Of a stretch of 64,000 bases of DNA, positions 19,167 to 29,008 are shown in pieces. The position numbers were made by a program, and so were the translations under genes. The notes below the pieces were generated by a model, which made no database searches, had not been told where the DNA came from, and worked only from the letters and a program-made list of their open reading frames with translations. This DNA comes from Oxalicibacterium solurbis (lineage in GTDB: Bacteria > Pseudomonadota > Gammaproteobacteria > Burkholderiales > Burkholderiaceae_D): assembly GCF_014635845.1 (NCBI RefSeq), contig NZ_BMDP01000001.1, forward strand, positions 310,001 to 374,000. The letters run 5' to 3'. How positions within the stretch are numbered: the first letter of the stretch is position 1; each line of letters starts with the position of its first letter.

Positions 19167-22058
19167 ATGAAGCGTATGCTTTTCAACGCGACACAGCAGG
19201 AAGAACTGCGTGTTGCCATTGTCGATGGGCAAAAACTCATCGACATCGACATCGAAACAACCGGACGCGAACAACGCAAGTCCAATATCTACAAGGGTGT
19301 CATCACCCGCATCGAACCCTCGCTGGAAGCCTGTTTCGTCAGCTACGGCGAAGACCGTCACGGTTTCCTGCCGTTCAAGGAAGTCGCCCGCACCTACTTC
19401 AAGGAAGGCGTGGACGTTCGCAACGCCACCATCAAGGAAGCGCTGCGCGAAGGCCAGGAACTGATGATCCAGGTCGAAAAGGAAGAGCGCGGCAACAAGG
19501 GCGCTGCCCTGACCTCGTTCGTCTCGCTGGCCGGCCGCTACCTGGTCCTCATGCCGAACAACCCGCGCGGCGGCGGCGTGTCGCGCCGTGTCGAGGGCGA
19601 AGATCGCCAGGAACTGCGCGAAACCATGGACAAGCTGGACATCCCGCAAGGCATGTCCGTCATCGCCCGCACCGCAGGCATCGGCCGCAATGTCGATGAA
19701 CTGCAATGGGATTTGAACTACCTGATGCAACTGTGGCGCGCGATCGAAGGCGCCGGCAAATCGGCCCCGGGCGCATTCCTGATCTATCAGGAATCGTCGC
19801 TGGTCATCCGCGCCATCCGCGACTATTTCCAGCCGGACATCGGCGAAATCCTGATCGACACCGACGACATCTACGAACAGGCGCAGCAGTTCATGAGCCA
19901 TGTGATGCCGGACATGGTGCATCGCGTCAAGCGCTACCGCGACGACGTTCCGCTATTCTCGCGCTTCCAGATCGAACACCAGATCGAAACCGCCTACGCG
20001 CGCACCGTGCCGCTGCCGTCCGGCGGCGCCATCGTGATCGATCACACCGAAGCGCTGGTCTCGATCGACGTCAACTCGGCGCGCGCCACCCGCGGCACCG
20101 ATATCGAAACGACCGCCTTCAACACCAACTGCGAAGCAGCCGAAGAAGTCGCCCGCCAGTTGCGCCTGCGCGATCTCGGCGGCCTGATCGTCATCGACTT
20201 CATCGACATGGAGAATTCGAAGAACCAGCGCGAAGTCGAAACACGCCTGAAAGACGCGCTGCATTTCGACCGTGCACGCGTTCAGATGGGCAAGATTTCG
20301 CGCTTCGGCCTGATGGAACTGTCGCGTCAGCGCCTGCGTCCGTCGCTGTCCGACGGCAGCCACGTGACCTGCCCGCGCTGCAACGGCACCGGTCACATCC
20401 GCGATACCGAATCGTCCGCATTGCAAGTCCTGCGCATCATCCAGGAAGAGGCAATGAAGGAAAACTCCGCCGCCATCCACGTACAGGCGCCGGTCGATGT
20501 CGCCGCTTTCCTGCTGAACGAGAAGCGCGGCGAGATCCTGAAGATCGAAACGCGTCATCGCGTTGCCGTCATCCTGATCCCGAACAAGCATCTGGAAACA
20601 CCGCATTACAAGCTGGAACGCATCAAGCACGACGATCCTCGCCTGGAAGATACGCAAGCCAGCTACGCGATGGCCGAACAAGCCGAAACCGACATCAGCT
20701 ACGGCAAGCGCCAGAAGGAAGAAGTCAAGCCACGTCAGGAAGCTGTCGTCAAAGGCATCACGCCAGATCAGCCTGCCCCGATTGTCGAGCGCAAGGAAGC
20801 TGCAGCCGCCAAGTCTGCAACGGCCGCAGTTGCACCAGTACAAGGCAAAGGTTTCTTCCAGAAGCTGATCGACCTGTTCATGGGCACGCCGGCACAACCT
20901 GCTCCGGTTGCAAAGCCTGCCGCTGCCGAAGACAAAAACCAGCGCAACCGTGCTGAACGCGGCGAACGTGGCGGTCGCAACCGCAACCGTCGTGGCGGTC
21001 GCGGAGGACGCGAACGCGGCGAAGAGCGCGAAGAATCCGGCAAGGCACCAGCGCCGGCAGCAGACACTCAGCAGCAGCAACAGCCGCGCGCTCCACGTCC
21101 GCCGCGGGAACCGCGCGAAGCACGTGAACAACGCGAAGGCAATGAAAATCGTCGCGAACGGACACCGCGTCCGCCGCGCGAAGAACGCAAGGAAGCTGCT
21201 GCGCCTGTCGCTGCTGCGGTCGAGGCCGAACAGCCTCTCCTGCAACAACGCCCAGTTTTGCCTGCAAGCGAAGCGACCGATGGTGCAATTGCCTCGGCAG
21301 AATCGCCGATCCTCGACGTCAACGGCAATCCGCTGGAAGCTGCGGGTGAAGACCAACCGCGTCGTCGTCGTCGTCGCGGCGGCCGCAACCGTAATCGCCG
21401 CGATCGCGAGAATGTGGAGAACACGGAAAATGCCGAGAATGAAGACGGCGAGAATTCCGTGACCGCCCTGCAGGAAACGACTCTGCTGGACGAAGCGGCT
21501 GAAGCCCCGGCAACAAAGCCGCATGTCAATGCGCACGCTATGGCAGCGGCCGTCGTCAACGAAGCGATTGTCGAACCGACACCGGTTGCTGTCGAAGCTG
21601 CTGTGGCCGTGTCTCAGCAGCAGGAATCTGCAGGCGTCACGGTACCGGCCGAAGCAGCTGTTGAGACAGTTGCCGATACGACGGCTGTCCACCCCGAGAT
21701 CGTCACGATTGCGCAGGAAACTGCTGCAGAAGCCGATAAACAAATCATCGACGCGCCGGTTGCAGCCGCAGAACTGGCTCATCAGCAAACACTATTTGCT
21801 GCCGAAACCATCAGCGAAACGCCGACAACAGCATCGGCGGCTTCGACAGATACAGCAGTCGCTCCCGCATCCACGGATACTCTGGATTCCGTCCTGCGCG
21901 CTGCAGGCCTGGAACTGGCATCGACCGATCCGATCAAACTGCGCGCAGCACAGGAAGAAGCTGCCAAGTTCGTCGCCGCACCACGTGTGCCGCGTGAACG
22001 CAAACCGTTGCCGCCGGCATCGAACGAGCCGCTGGTCCAGATGGAAACCAAGCGATAA
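19167..22058 (+). CDS. rne: Ribonuclease E
   Basis: Endonuclease that starts mRNA decay and processes rRNA and tRNA. It has 963 residues from the ATG at 19167 (MKRMLFNATQQEE), with GGAGCA upstream. The S1 domain follows the N-terminus (YKGVITRIEPSLEACFVSYG). The DNase-like catalytic part has SIDVNSARATRG and IVIDFIDM, and the Zn-link CPRCNGTGHI is near residue 402. The C-terminal half is disordered, with Arg/Gly-rich RNA-binding blocks and Ala/Glu-rich linkers, the expected scaffold for a degradosome. Confidence 0.96.
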   Translation: MKRMLFNATQQEELRVAIVDGQKLIDIDIETTGREQRKSNIYKGVITRIEPSLEACFVSYGEDRHGFLPFKEVARTYFKEGVDVRNATIKEALREGQELMIQVEKEERGNKGAALTSFVSLAGRYLVLMPNNPRGGGVSRRVEGEDRQELRETMDKLDIPQGMSVIARTAGIGRNVDELQWDLNYLMQLWRAIEGAGKSAPGAFLIYQESSLVIRAIRDYFQPDIGEILIDTDDIYEQAQQFMSHVMPDMVHRVKRYRDDVPLFSRFQIEHQIETAYARTVPLPSGGAIVIDHTEALVSIDVNSARATRGTDIETTAFNTNCEAAEEVARQLRLRDLGGLIVIDFIDMENSKNQREVETRLKDALHFDRARVQMGKISRFGLMELSRQRLRPSLSDGSHVTCPRCNGTGHIRDTESSALQVLRIIQEEAMKENSAAIHVQAPVDVAAFLLNEKRGEILKIETRHRVAVILIPNKHLETPHYKLERIKHDDPRLEDTQASYAMAEQAETDISYGKRQKEEVKPRQEAVVKGITPDQPAPIVERKEAAAAKSATAAVAPVQGKGFFQKLIDLFMGTPAQPAPVAKPAAAEDKNQRNRAERGERGGRNRNRRGGRGGRERGEEREESGKAPAPAADTQQQQQPRAPRPPREPREAREQREGNENRRERTPRPPREERKEAAAPVAAAVEAEQPLLQQRPVLPASEATDGAIASAESPILDVNGNPLEAAGEDQPRRRRRRGGRNRNRRDRENVENTENAENEDGENSVTALQETTLLDEAAEAPATKPHVNAHAMAAAVVNEAIVEPTPVAVEAAVAVSQQQESAGVTVPAEAAVETVADTTAVHPEIVTIAQETAAEADKQIIDAPVAAAELAHQQTLFAAETISETPTTASAASTDTAVAPASTDTLDSVLRAAGLELASTDPIKLRAAQEEAAKFVAAPRVPRERKPLPPASNEPLVQMETKR

Positions 22059-22087
22059 TCGTCAGCGCTTCACACGAAGCGCCCGAG

Positions 22088-22117
22088 AAAAAAGGGAGCC
22101 CGCGGGCTCCCTTTTTT
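22088..22117. terminator. Bidirectional terminator between rne and ribH
   Basis: Stem GGGAGCC/GGCTCCC with A6 before and T6 after, so it can end both rne (plus) and ribH (minus). Confidence 0.93.
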
Positions 22118-22132
22118 CATGCCGTCGACGAT

Positions 22133-22627
22133 TCAGGCGGCAATGCGGTCCTGTGTCGTCGCCAGTTGCTGCACGCAGCGAATGGTATCGGAACAGGCAT
22201 GTGCGGCTTCTTTTCCCTTCACCAGAAAATGTTCATGGAAGAAGCCATGATGTTCCTGGTGCGAATGGAAGTGATGCGGCGTCAGTACGGCAGAAATGAC
22301 CGGTACTTCCGTTTCCAGTTGCACCTGCATCAGACCGCTGATGACGGCCTGCGCGACGAATTCATGGCGATAGACACCGCCATCCACGACGAGTCCGGCA
22401 GCGACAACGGCCGCATAACGGCCGCTTTTCGCCAACAGCTTGGCATGCAACGGAATCTCGAACGCACCGGCGACTTCAAAGAAATCAATGCTTTCGGCAG
22501 CGTGGCCACGCTGTGCCATTTCCTCGACGAAGGCGATGCGGCACTGGTCGACGATGTCCTTGTGCCAACTGGATTGAACGAAGGCAATACGACGTCCGCC
22601 CGATTGAATGTTGATGGGTGATTGCAT
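22133..22627 (-). CDS. ribH: 6,7-dimethyl-8-ribityllumazine synthase, type II (RibH2-like)
   Basis: Condenses 5-amino-6-ribitylaminouracil with dihydroxybutanone phosphate in riboflavin synthesis. It has 164 residues from the ATG at 22627, with AGGAG seven bases upstream. Family features are RIAFVQSSWHKDIVDQC, the substrate loop EVAGAFEIPLHAK, and VVDGGVYRHEFVAQAVISGL with the catalytic His. The LTPHHFHSHQEHHGFF stretch marks the decameric RibH2 branch known from Brucella and Mesorhizobium. It is monocistronic behind an FMN riboswitch. Confidence 0.92.
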   Translation of the reverse strand: MQSPINIQSGGRRIAFVQSSWHKDIVDQCRIAFVEEMAQRGHAAESIDFFEVAGAFEIPLHAKLLAKSGRYAAVVAAGLVVDGGVYRHEFVAQAVISGLMQVQLETEVPVISAVLTPHHFHSHQEHHGFFHEHFLVKGKEAAHACSDTIRCVQQLATTQDRIAA

Positions 22628-22730
22628 GGATGGCTCCTGTTTACAGAAAAAATTACAGGGCATGGTGAAGATCAAGCAGGAATGACAACGCGCACGCGTC
22701 CGAAGACGTCGGTGCGAAATGCAGCATTCC

Positions 22731-22896
22731 GTTCTCTATCATCCGGACTGTACCGTCGGCTCCGGAATCACACCGGATCTGCTGACTTCGACGCAATGGT
22801 TCGCAGGGAAGCAAACCGGAATCGCATCGAACGCTCGCGGGCTGGACATTGCTGTCATCACCGCCGGTGGGGAATTACACCCCGCCCCGAGAACGC
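22731..22896 (-). promoter_or_regulatory. FMN riboswitch (RFN element)
   Basis: On the minus strand the conserved order is present: TCTCGGGGCGGGGTG, AATTCCCCACCGGCGGT, then after a variable arm AGCAGATCCGGTGTGATTCC, GGAGCCGACGGT and AGTCCGGATG. These are the core helices of the RFN element. It lies about 100 bases upstream of ribH. FMN binding is expected to reduce ribH expression, by termination or by hiding the ribosome site; the expression platform is not resolved by eye. Confidence 0.93.
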
Positions 22897-22975
22897 ACTA
22901 CCGTTCGGACATCAGTCCGTTCGGCAGAGACGTGAATGTATCACGGTTGAAGAATTGCTGCCGGCGCACCGGCCG

Positions 22976-24445
22976 TCATGCATCGTCCGAGGTATCAAGC
23001 GAGGCATCCAGCGATTCGCCGCCCAGCAATTGCTGTGCTGCGTCGCTCGGCAGCGCTTCGACGGACTTGAGCTTGCGCGACATCTGGCGCGTGCGCGTTT
23101 CGGCCTGTTCGATATTCTTCGCCGCGCGTTCCAGCGTGGTCTTGGTCGCGGCCAACACGTCGCCGAACTTGCCGAATTCGGTCTTGACCGCACCCAGCAC
23201 TTGCCACACTTCCGATGAACGTTTTTCCAGCGCCAGCGTGCGAAAACCCATCTGCAGGCTGTTCAGCAACGCCGACAACGTGGAAGGCCCGGCGATGCTG
23301 ACGCGACAGTTGCGCTGCAGCTCATCCGCCAGACCGGGGCGACGCATCACTTCGGCATACAGGCCTTCGGTCGGCAGGAACAGGATCGCGAAATCGGTCG
23401 TCAACGGTGGCGACAGATATTTCTCGGCGATCTTCTTCGCCTCGTTGCGAATCACCGTTTCCAGTTCGCGTCCGGCAGCAGTCACACCATCCATGTCGGC
23501 ATGTTCTGCCGCATCGGCCAGACGTTCGTACTGCTCCTTCGGGAACTTGGCATCGATCGGCATCCAGACCGGATGGTTCGCATCGTCCTTGCCCGGCAGC
23601 TTGACGGCAAACTCGACGCGTGCGCCGCTACGCGGAATCGTCTCGACGTTCTTCGCGTACTGATCCGGCGTCAGCAATTGCTCCAGCAGCATTTCCAGCT
23701 GCACTTCACCCCAGGTGCCGCGCGTTTTCACATTCGTCAGCACGCGCTTCAGGTCGCCGACACCGATCGCGAGTTGCTGCATTTCACCCAGGCCCTGATG
23801 CACCTTCTCCAGCCGATCGGAAACCAGCTTGAACGATTCGCCCAGGCGCTGCTCCAGTGTCGCATGCAGTTTCTCGTCGACGGTCTTGCGCATCTCTTCC
23901 AGGCGCGTGCCGTTGTCAGTCTGCAGATCCTTGATTTTCGCTTCCAGCGTCGCCCGCACTTCGATCATGCGCTGCGCATTCGATTCGGTCAGCGCAGCCA
24001 GCGACTGATTCAGCGTATCGCCGAAGCGTTTCAATGCGGCAGCCTGTTCTTCGCGTCCTGTCTGCGCCTGCTGCGCGATGGCTTGCCGCATCGCTTCCAG
24101 TTGCTGGGCATTGGCTTCGTTCAGTTTCGCCAATTGCTGCGCAAAACCGTCGATCTGGCTGTTCTGCAGCGTTGCCACGCTGGTCAGTTGCGTTGACAAC
24201 GCCTGCTGGAATTGCGTGAAATTGCCTCCCAGTTCCTGCCGTGTCGCCAGAGAGGTCGATTGCAGCTGTTCGCGCAGCTCGCGCTCGATGCGCTCGCCAG
24301 CCTGCTGCTGGCTACGCTGCAGTTCCTGCTGGATCTGCATCAGCTGTGAGCCATCGTTGCCGCGTTTGCGCAACAGAAGGACAAGCTGCAGCACAACGAC
24401 GATGAGCGCAGCGAACAGCAGAATGAAAAAATGCGTCTGTGTCAT
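22976..24445 (-). CDS. rmuC: DNA recombination protein RmuC
   Basis: Predicted nuclease-fold protein that limits inversion at short inverted repeats. It has 489 residues from the ATG at 24445 with GGAAG upstream. A membrane anchor lies near residues 5-24, then a long Gln-rich coiled coil to about residue 190. The RmuC domain carries GDLKRVLTNVKTRGTWGEVQ and FLPTEGLYAEVMRRPGL. The tail after the domain is a second short helical region. Confidence 0.93.
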   Translation of the reverse strand: MTQTHFFILLFAALIVVVLQLVLLLRKRGNDGSQLMQIQQELQRSQQQAGERIERELREQLQSTSLATRQELGGNFTQFQQALSTQLTSVATLQNSQIDGFAQQLAKLNEANAQQLEAMRQAIAQQAQTGREEQAAALKRFGDTLNQSLAALTESNAQRMIEVRATLEAKIKDLQTDNGTRLEEMRKTVDEKLHATLEQRLGESFKLVSDRLEKVHQGLGEMQQLAIGVGDLKRVLTNVKTRGTWGEVQLEMLLEQLLTPDQYAKNVETIPRSGARVEFAVKLPGKDDANHPVWMPIDAKFPKEQYERLADAAEHADMDGVTAAGRELETVIRNEAKKIAEKYLSPPLTTDFAILFLPTEGLYAEVMRRPGLADELQRNCRVSIAGPSTLSALLNSLQMGFRTLALEKRSSEVWQVLGAVKTEFGKFGDVLAATKTTLERAAKNIEQAETRTRQMSRKLKSVEALPSDAAQQLLGGESLDASLDTSDDA

Positions 24446-24591
24446 GAATTCTTCCGTCGGGAAGCAAAATCGAAAAGAGCAATCGGCCTTCAGCCGGATG
24501 GTGCCATGCGCAGCCGCTTGTGCGGGCAATTGCGGTCAGCTTTGCGTATCAGAAACCGTGAGAGCCACGAGAACTGTGGAAACCCCGGACA

Positions 24592-25029
24592 TTACCCGTG
24601 CGTATTGCGCATCCAGTCTGCAGTTTCGGCGAATGCCTTGCGCAGATACTCCTGTAGCGCCGGTACGATGCTGGCGTCTTCCATCGCCATGTCCATGCAT
24701 TGCAGCCACTGATCGCGTTCGCTGATGCCGATCGCATACGGCAGATGGCGCGCGCGCAGACGCGGATGGCCGAAGCGTTCGATGAACAGGTTGGGGCCGC
24801 CGGTCCAGCCTGAAAGAAACCAGAACAGCTTGTCGCGCGAACCATCCAGCGTCGGCGGATGCAACGCACGTATGCCGGCGAATTGCGGCTCCAGGTCCAT
24901 CAGGTCGTAAAACCGGTCGACCAACGCGCGCAGATCCTGTTCGCCACCGATCAGCTCGTACAATGTCGGCTTTTGTTCTGCCGGCTCGTTGGTGGATTGT
25001 CCTTCTGCAAATTTGTCTTCTGTAGCCAT
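24592..25029 (-). CDS. Truncated hemoglobin, group II
   Basis: A 145-residue 2-on-2 globin. The core has TLYELIGGEQDLRALVDRFYD, then FWFLSGWTGGPNLFIERFGHPRLRARH with the proximal-side histidine region, and a QWLQCMDMAM helix. Group II (TrHbO) proteins bind oxygen and protect against oxidative or nitrosative stress. The start at 25029 is preferred; an ATG at 25056 is also possible. It ends about 146 bases before rmuC. Confidence 0.87.
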   Translation of the reverse strand: MATEDKFAEGQSTNEPAEQKPTLYELIGGEQDLRALVDRFYDLMDLEPQFAGIRALHPPTLDGSRDKLFWFLSGWTGGPNLFIERFGHPRLRARHLPYAIGISERDQWLQCMDMAMEDASIVPALQEYLRKAFAETADWMRNTHG

Positions 25030-25187
25030 AGCCCGCAATAATAACGCATCGGCCATCCGTATTTTTCTGCTGCGATGCCGCCGCCCGTCACCTTTCATGG
25101 GAGTTCCCGTCGCCAACCGCCGGGAACTCGACGGCGAGGCGCGGCTCTACCCCGTGGTCATCATTCGTCATCCTCAAGGAGTTCCCC

Positions 25188-26222
25188 ATGTCTTACGGCA
25201 AGCGGGGCAGATTGCCCGCCCGTCCACTCGTCCTTTCCCTTTTCACCTGTCTCGCCGCCCTTCCCGCCTCCGCGGCAGTCATCACGCTGAACAACGGAGA
25301 TCGCGTCACCGGCGAACTGAAGCAAATGAGCGATGGCGTACTGACAGTCAAGTCGGACGTCTTCGGCGAAGTGAAAATCCCGTGGGGCAATGTCAATCGC
25401 ATGGAATCCGACGACGGCACTCGCCTGCAATTGCAGGACGGCACGCTAGTCAAGGGTCGCGCCGTGCTGGAACCGGACGGCACCGTCGCGGTCGACAATA
25501 CCCCGCTCGGTCAACCGAAAACGCTCACGCGACAGGATGTCGCGGCGATCAATCCACCGTTCAGCAACGGCACGCGCTACTCAGGCAAGTTCGATCTCGG
25601 CGGCGCCTTCAATCGCGGCAATTCACATGATGACCAGTTGCATACCAGCGGCGAATTCATCGCACGCAACCCGGAAGATCGCTATACGTTGAACTGGGAA
25701 CTCAACGAAGCGAGCTCGACCGAGGGCACCACCACATCGAATCGACGACTGCTGGGTCAGTACGACATGTTTCTCGATCCGCGCAATTACATGTTCGTGA
25801 ATCTGAAAGCCGAACAGGACAAGCTGGCCGATCTCAAGCTGCGAAGCGGAGCCGGTGCCGGTTACGGTCACCAGTTCTACGATAACGATCTGCTCAAGCT
25901 GTCCGGCGAAGTCGGCCTGAACTACATCCGGGAAGACTATTACACCGCGCCGGATGATTCCTTCCCCACACTGGGCGTGGGCTTCAAGTACGAACAGAAA
26001 TTCTTCAACCAGCGGCTGGTCTATTTCAACAACTTCAACGTCGATACCAATCTGCAGGATACTGGCGACGTGCTGGTGCGCAACCGCATGGGCATCCGCA
26101 TTCCCGTCGCCAACGGCATCAATCTGAGTACCCAGTTCAATCTGGATTACGACAACGAACCGGCCCCCGATGCGAAGAAGACCGACACTGCGCTGATCTT
26201 CAGCTTGGGCTACGCATTCTGA
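25188..26222 (+). CDS. DUF481 outer-membrane protein
   Basis: A 344-residue secreted protein with a signal peptide (LVLSLFTCLAALPASAA). An N-terminal SH3-like part (TLNNGDRVTGELKQMSDG) is followed by a beta-rich DUF481 domain from about residue 125 with alternating strands, ending in aromatic LGYAF as outer-membrane barrels do. AAGGAG is seven bases before the ATG. It resembles YdiY-like salt-induced outer-membrane proteins; its function is unknown. Confidence 0.85.
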   Translation: MSYGKRGRLPARPLVLSLFTCLAALPASAAVITLNNGDRVTGELKQMSDGVLTVKSDVFGEVKIPWGNVNRMESDDGTRLQLQDGTLVKGRAVLEPDGTVAVDNTPLGQPKTLTRQDVAAINPPFSNGTRYSGKFDLGGAFNRGNSHDDQLHTSGEFIARNPEDRYTLNWELNEASSTEGTTTSNRRLLGQYDMFLDPRNYMFVNLKAEQDKLADLKLRSGAGAGYGHQFYDNDLLKLSGEVGLNYIREDYYTAPDDSFPTLGVGFKYEQKFFNQRLVYFNNFNVDTNLQDTGDVLVRNRMGIRIPVANGINLSTQFNLDYDNEPAPDAKKTDTALIFSLGYAF

Positions 26223-26234
26223 CCGGGTACGACG

Positions 26235-28736
26235 TTACGCTTCGCGCAACGTCTGCAGCGGCGGATGCGTCAGCACGTTGCGCAATCCCAGCCAGCCGCC
26301 GATGAAGGCACAGGCAGCGCCGATCAGCAGGCCGGACAGCCAGACCACGGGGCTGAACACCCATTCGAAATCGAAGACGAAATGGGCAAGACTCCAGCCG
26401 ACGGTCGTCGCGCCGGCAGCCGCCAGCAAACCGGCCAATCCGCCGACCAGCGCAAACTCTATCCATTGCGAACGCGACAGCTGCGTGCGCGTGGCGCCCA
26501 AGGCACGCAGCAGTCCTGCCTCGCGCTTGCGTTCGTCCTGCGAACCGGCCAGCGCCGCATACAGCACCAGCATGCCGGAGGCCAGCGTGAACAGGAACAG
26601 GAATTCCACCGCCATCACGACCTGATCGATCACTTGCTGGATCTGCGCCACCATGCTGCCGATGTCGACCACCGTCAGGTTCGGGAAATCGCGGGTGAGC
26701 TGGTTATCCAGTTCGCTCCGGGATGGCGGCAGGCGAAACGCGGTGATCCATGTCTGCGGCATGTCGCGCATCGTCGCCGGATTGATGATGACGAAGAAGT
26801 TCACCCGCATCGAACCCCATTCGAGCTTGCGCAGGCTGGTGATCGGCACCTCGACCGTTTCACCGGCGATCTCGAATTTCAGCTTGTCGCCCACCTTCAG
26901 GTTCAGCGTCTTCGCCAGCCCCTCCTCGACCGAAGCTGCCGGACGACTGTCGTCGTACCAACTGCCGGCGACGATCTCGTTGCCTTCCGGGATATTCGCC
27001 ATCGTCGACAGGTTGAATTCGCGGTCGACCAATCGCTTAGCGCGATCCTCGATGAACGATTCGCCGGTAATCGCCACATCGTTGATCGCCAGCAGGCGGC
27101 CGCGGATCATCGGATACAGCTGCACGTCACGGATATCGGCTTGCGCCAGACGTTGCTCAATCTGTGCCTTCTGGTCCGGCTGGATATTGATCACGAAACG
27201 GTTCGGTGCATCCGGTGGCGTTGCCTGTCGCCATGCTTCGACCAGATCGCTGCGAATCACCGTCAGCAGCAGCAAGGCCATCAATCCCAATGCAAGCGCG
27301 ACGATCTGCACGACGGTGGCACCGGGACGGCGCTGCAGTGCCGTCAATGCAAAGCGCCAGTTCGGATGACTGGCGGCACCGCGCAGCGACTGCAGCGATT
27401 TCAGCGCCAGCCAGCCGATCAATGCAAAGCCGCCCAGCCCACCGAGGAAACCGGCTGCCGTCAGCATGCCGAGCTTGACGTTCCCCGCCTGCCACAGCAG
27501 CAGCGCGATGAAGGTTGCCAGGCCCAATATATAAGTCGCCACCGTGATCGGTTGCGGCATGTGCTGTTCGCGTCGGATCACGCGGTTGTGCGGCACGTTG
27601 CGCAATTGCAGGATGGGCGGGATCGCGAAGCCGATCAGCAACAGCATGCCGGTTGCCACCGCCTGCAAAGCGGGTACGAAGGAAGCCGACGGCAAGTTCT
27701 TCGCCACCAGATTGCCCAGCCATTCGATCAGCACGAAGTGCGCACCGAAGCCGATCGCCACACCGATCACGCTGCCGACCAGACCGACGATCAGGAATTC
27801 GACCAGATACAGCGCCGTCACCTGGTTCTGCGTCATGCCGAGGCAACGCAGCATCGCGCAGGCATTCACATGACGCAGCATGAAGCGTCGCGCCGCCATT
27901 GCAATCGCCACCGCCGCCAGCATCGCCGACAACAGGCCGACCAGCGACAGAAATTCCTCGGCGCGCTGCAGCGTCGCGCGCATCTGCGGCTGGCCGGAAT
28001 CCAGCGATTCCACGCGCATGCCGCGAATGTTTTCCTTGTCGATACGCTGCTCCACCGCATTCCGGAAATCGGTGACAGCGTCGTCGCTACCAGCCACCAG
28101 CAATCGATAGGTTACGCGCGAGCCGAACTGGACCAGATTGGTCGCGGCGAGATCGCGCTGCCCCAGCATCACGCGCGGCGCAAAGTTCATGAAGCCGGCA
28201 CCGCGATCGGGTTCGAATGCAATCACCTTTGCAATCGTGAACGTCTTGTCGCCCAGCTTCAGCGGGCTGCCGATTTGCACGTTCAGACTGTCGAGAATGG
28301 CGTGATCCACCCATACCGTGCCAGCCGCAGGAATATCGGTGGCAGCAACACCCTCATCCGCAGCGCGATCTGCAATCTTGACCTTGCCGCGTAGCGGATA
28401 GCCTGCGCTGACCGCCTTGACCGATGCCAGGCGCGACATGCTTTGTTCGCCCTCGCCCGCAATTGCCATGCTCGGAAAAACCGTCGTCTCTGCCAACTGC
28501 AGACCACGGCGGCGTACATCGTCGCGCAAGGCGGCTGAAACCGGCTCGTCGCTGCGAATAACTACATCGGCACCAAGCAGCTGGTGCGCGTCGCGGGCCA
28601 GCCCGGCCCGCATTCGGTCGACAAAGAAACCGACGGACGATAACGCCGCGACCGCAACGATCAGTGCCACCAGAAGGAAACGCAGTTCGCCGGCACGCCA
28701 GTCGCGCCGGGTCATGCGGAAGGATTGAGCGAGCAT
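26235..28736 (-). CDS. FtsX-type ABC transporter permease (YbbP-like)
   Basis: An 833-residue inner-membrane protein with a membrane helix near residues 20-42, a large periplasmic domain, and two FtsX-like blocks of three to four helices (around 265-400 and 705-825), plus helices around 410-500. It resembles YbbP/MacB-class permeases with a duplicated core. The ATG at 28736 has AAGGTG upstream. No ABC ATPase gene adjoins it, so the partner must be encoded elsewhere. Substrate unknown. Confidence 0.85.
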   Translation of the reverse strand: MLAQSFRMTRRDWRAGELRFLLVALIVAVAALSSVGFFVDRMRAGLARDAHQLLGADVVIRSDEPVSAALRDDVRRRGLQLAETTVFPSMAIAGEGEQSMSRLASVKAVSAGYPLRGKVKIADRAADEGVAATDIPAAGTVWVDHAILDSLNVQIGSPLKLGDKTFTIAKVIAFEPDRGAGFMNFAPRVMLGQRDLAATNLVQFGSRVTYRLLVAGSDDAVTDFRNAVEQRIDKENIRGMRVESLDSGQPQMRATLQRAEEFLSLVGLLSAMLAAVAIAMAARRFMLRHVNACAMLRCLGMTQNQVTALYLVEFLIVGLVGSVIGVAIGFGAHFVLIEWLGNLVAKNLPSASFVPALQAVATGMLLLIGFAIPPILQLRNVPHNRVIRREQHMPQPITVATYILGLATFIALLLWQAGNVKLGMLTAAGFLGGLGGFALIGWLALKSLQSLRGAASHPNWRFALTALQRRPGATVVQIVALALGLMALLLLTVIRSDLVEAWRQATPPDAPNRFVINIQPDQKAQIEQRLAQADIRDVQLYPMIRGRLLAINDVAITGESFIEDRAKRLVDREFNLSTMANIPEGNEIVAGSWYDDSRPAASVEEGLAKTLNLKVGDKLKFEIAGETVEVPITSLRKLEWGSMRVNFFVIINPATMRDMPQTWITAFRLPPSRSELDNQLTRDFPNLTVVDIGSMVAQIQQVIDQVVMAVEFLFLFTLASGMLVLYAALAGSQDERKREAGLLRALGATRTQLSRSQWIEFALVGGLAGLLAAAGATTVGWSLAHFVFDFEWVFSPVVWLSGLLIGAACAFIGGWLGLRNVLTHPPLQTLREA

Positions 28737-28837
28737 GGATGGATCACCTTGCAAAACATTCCGCGGCAAACGCGGAACGGAAATGATTTGGCGCCGTCTG
28801 CGCTTCGTTCCCGCAGCGCAATTCCGGCCGGGCTATT

Positions 28838-28863
28838 GTACGTGGAGTACGTGAATGTACGCG
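28838..28863. repeat. Three GTACGYG direct repeats
   Basis: GTACGTG at 28838-28844 and 28847-28853, then GTACGCG at 28857-28863, spaced 9 and 10 bases, about one helical turn. They lie in the gap between the divergent permease gene and the small gene at 29009 and may be a protein-binding site. Confidence 0.4.
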
Positions 28864-29008
28864 GCGCGCTGCAAACCCGCCTTCGGCTTCCATGCAGCCG
28901 TGACCGGCAAGAAGGAATTTCCCCATCGTTTGCCAGTCAATCGAAAGCATGTAGACTGAATCGACGATGAGCTGGCGCAATGCCGGACTGCATCGCAGGA
29001 GAATCCGG

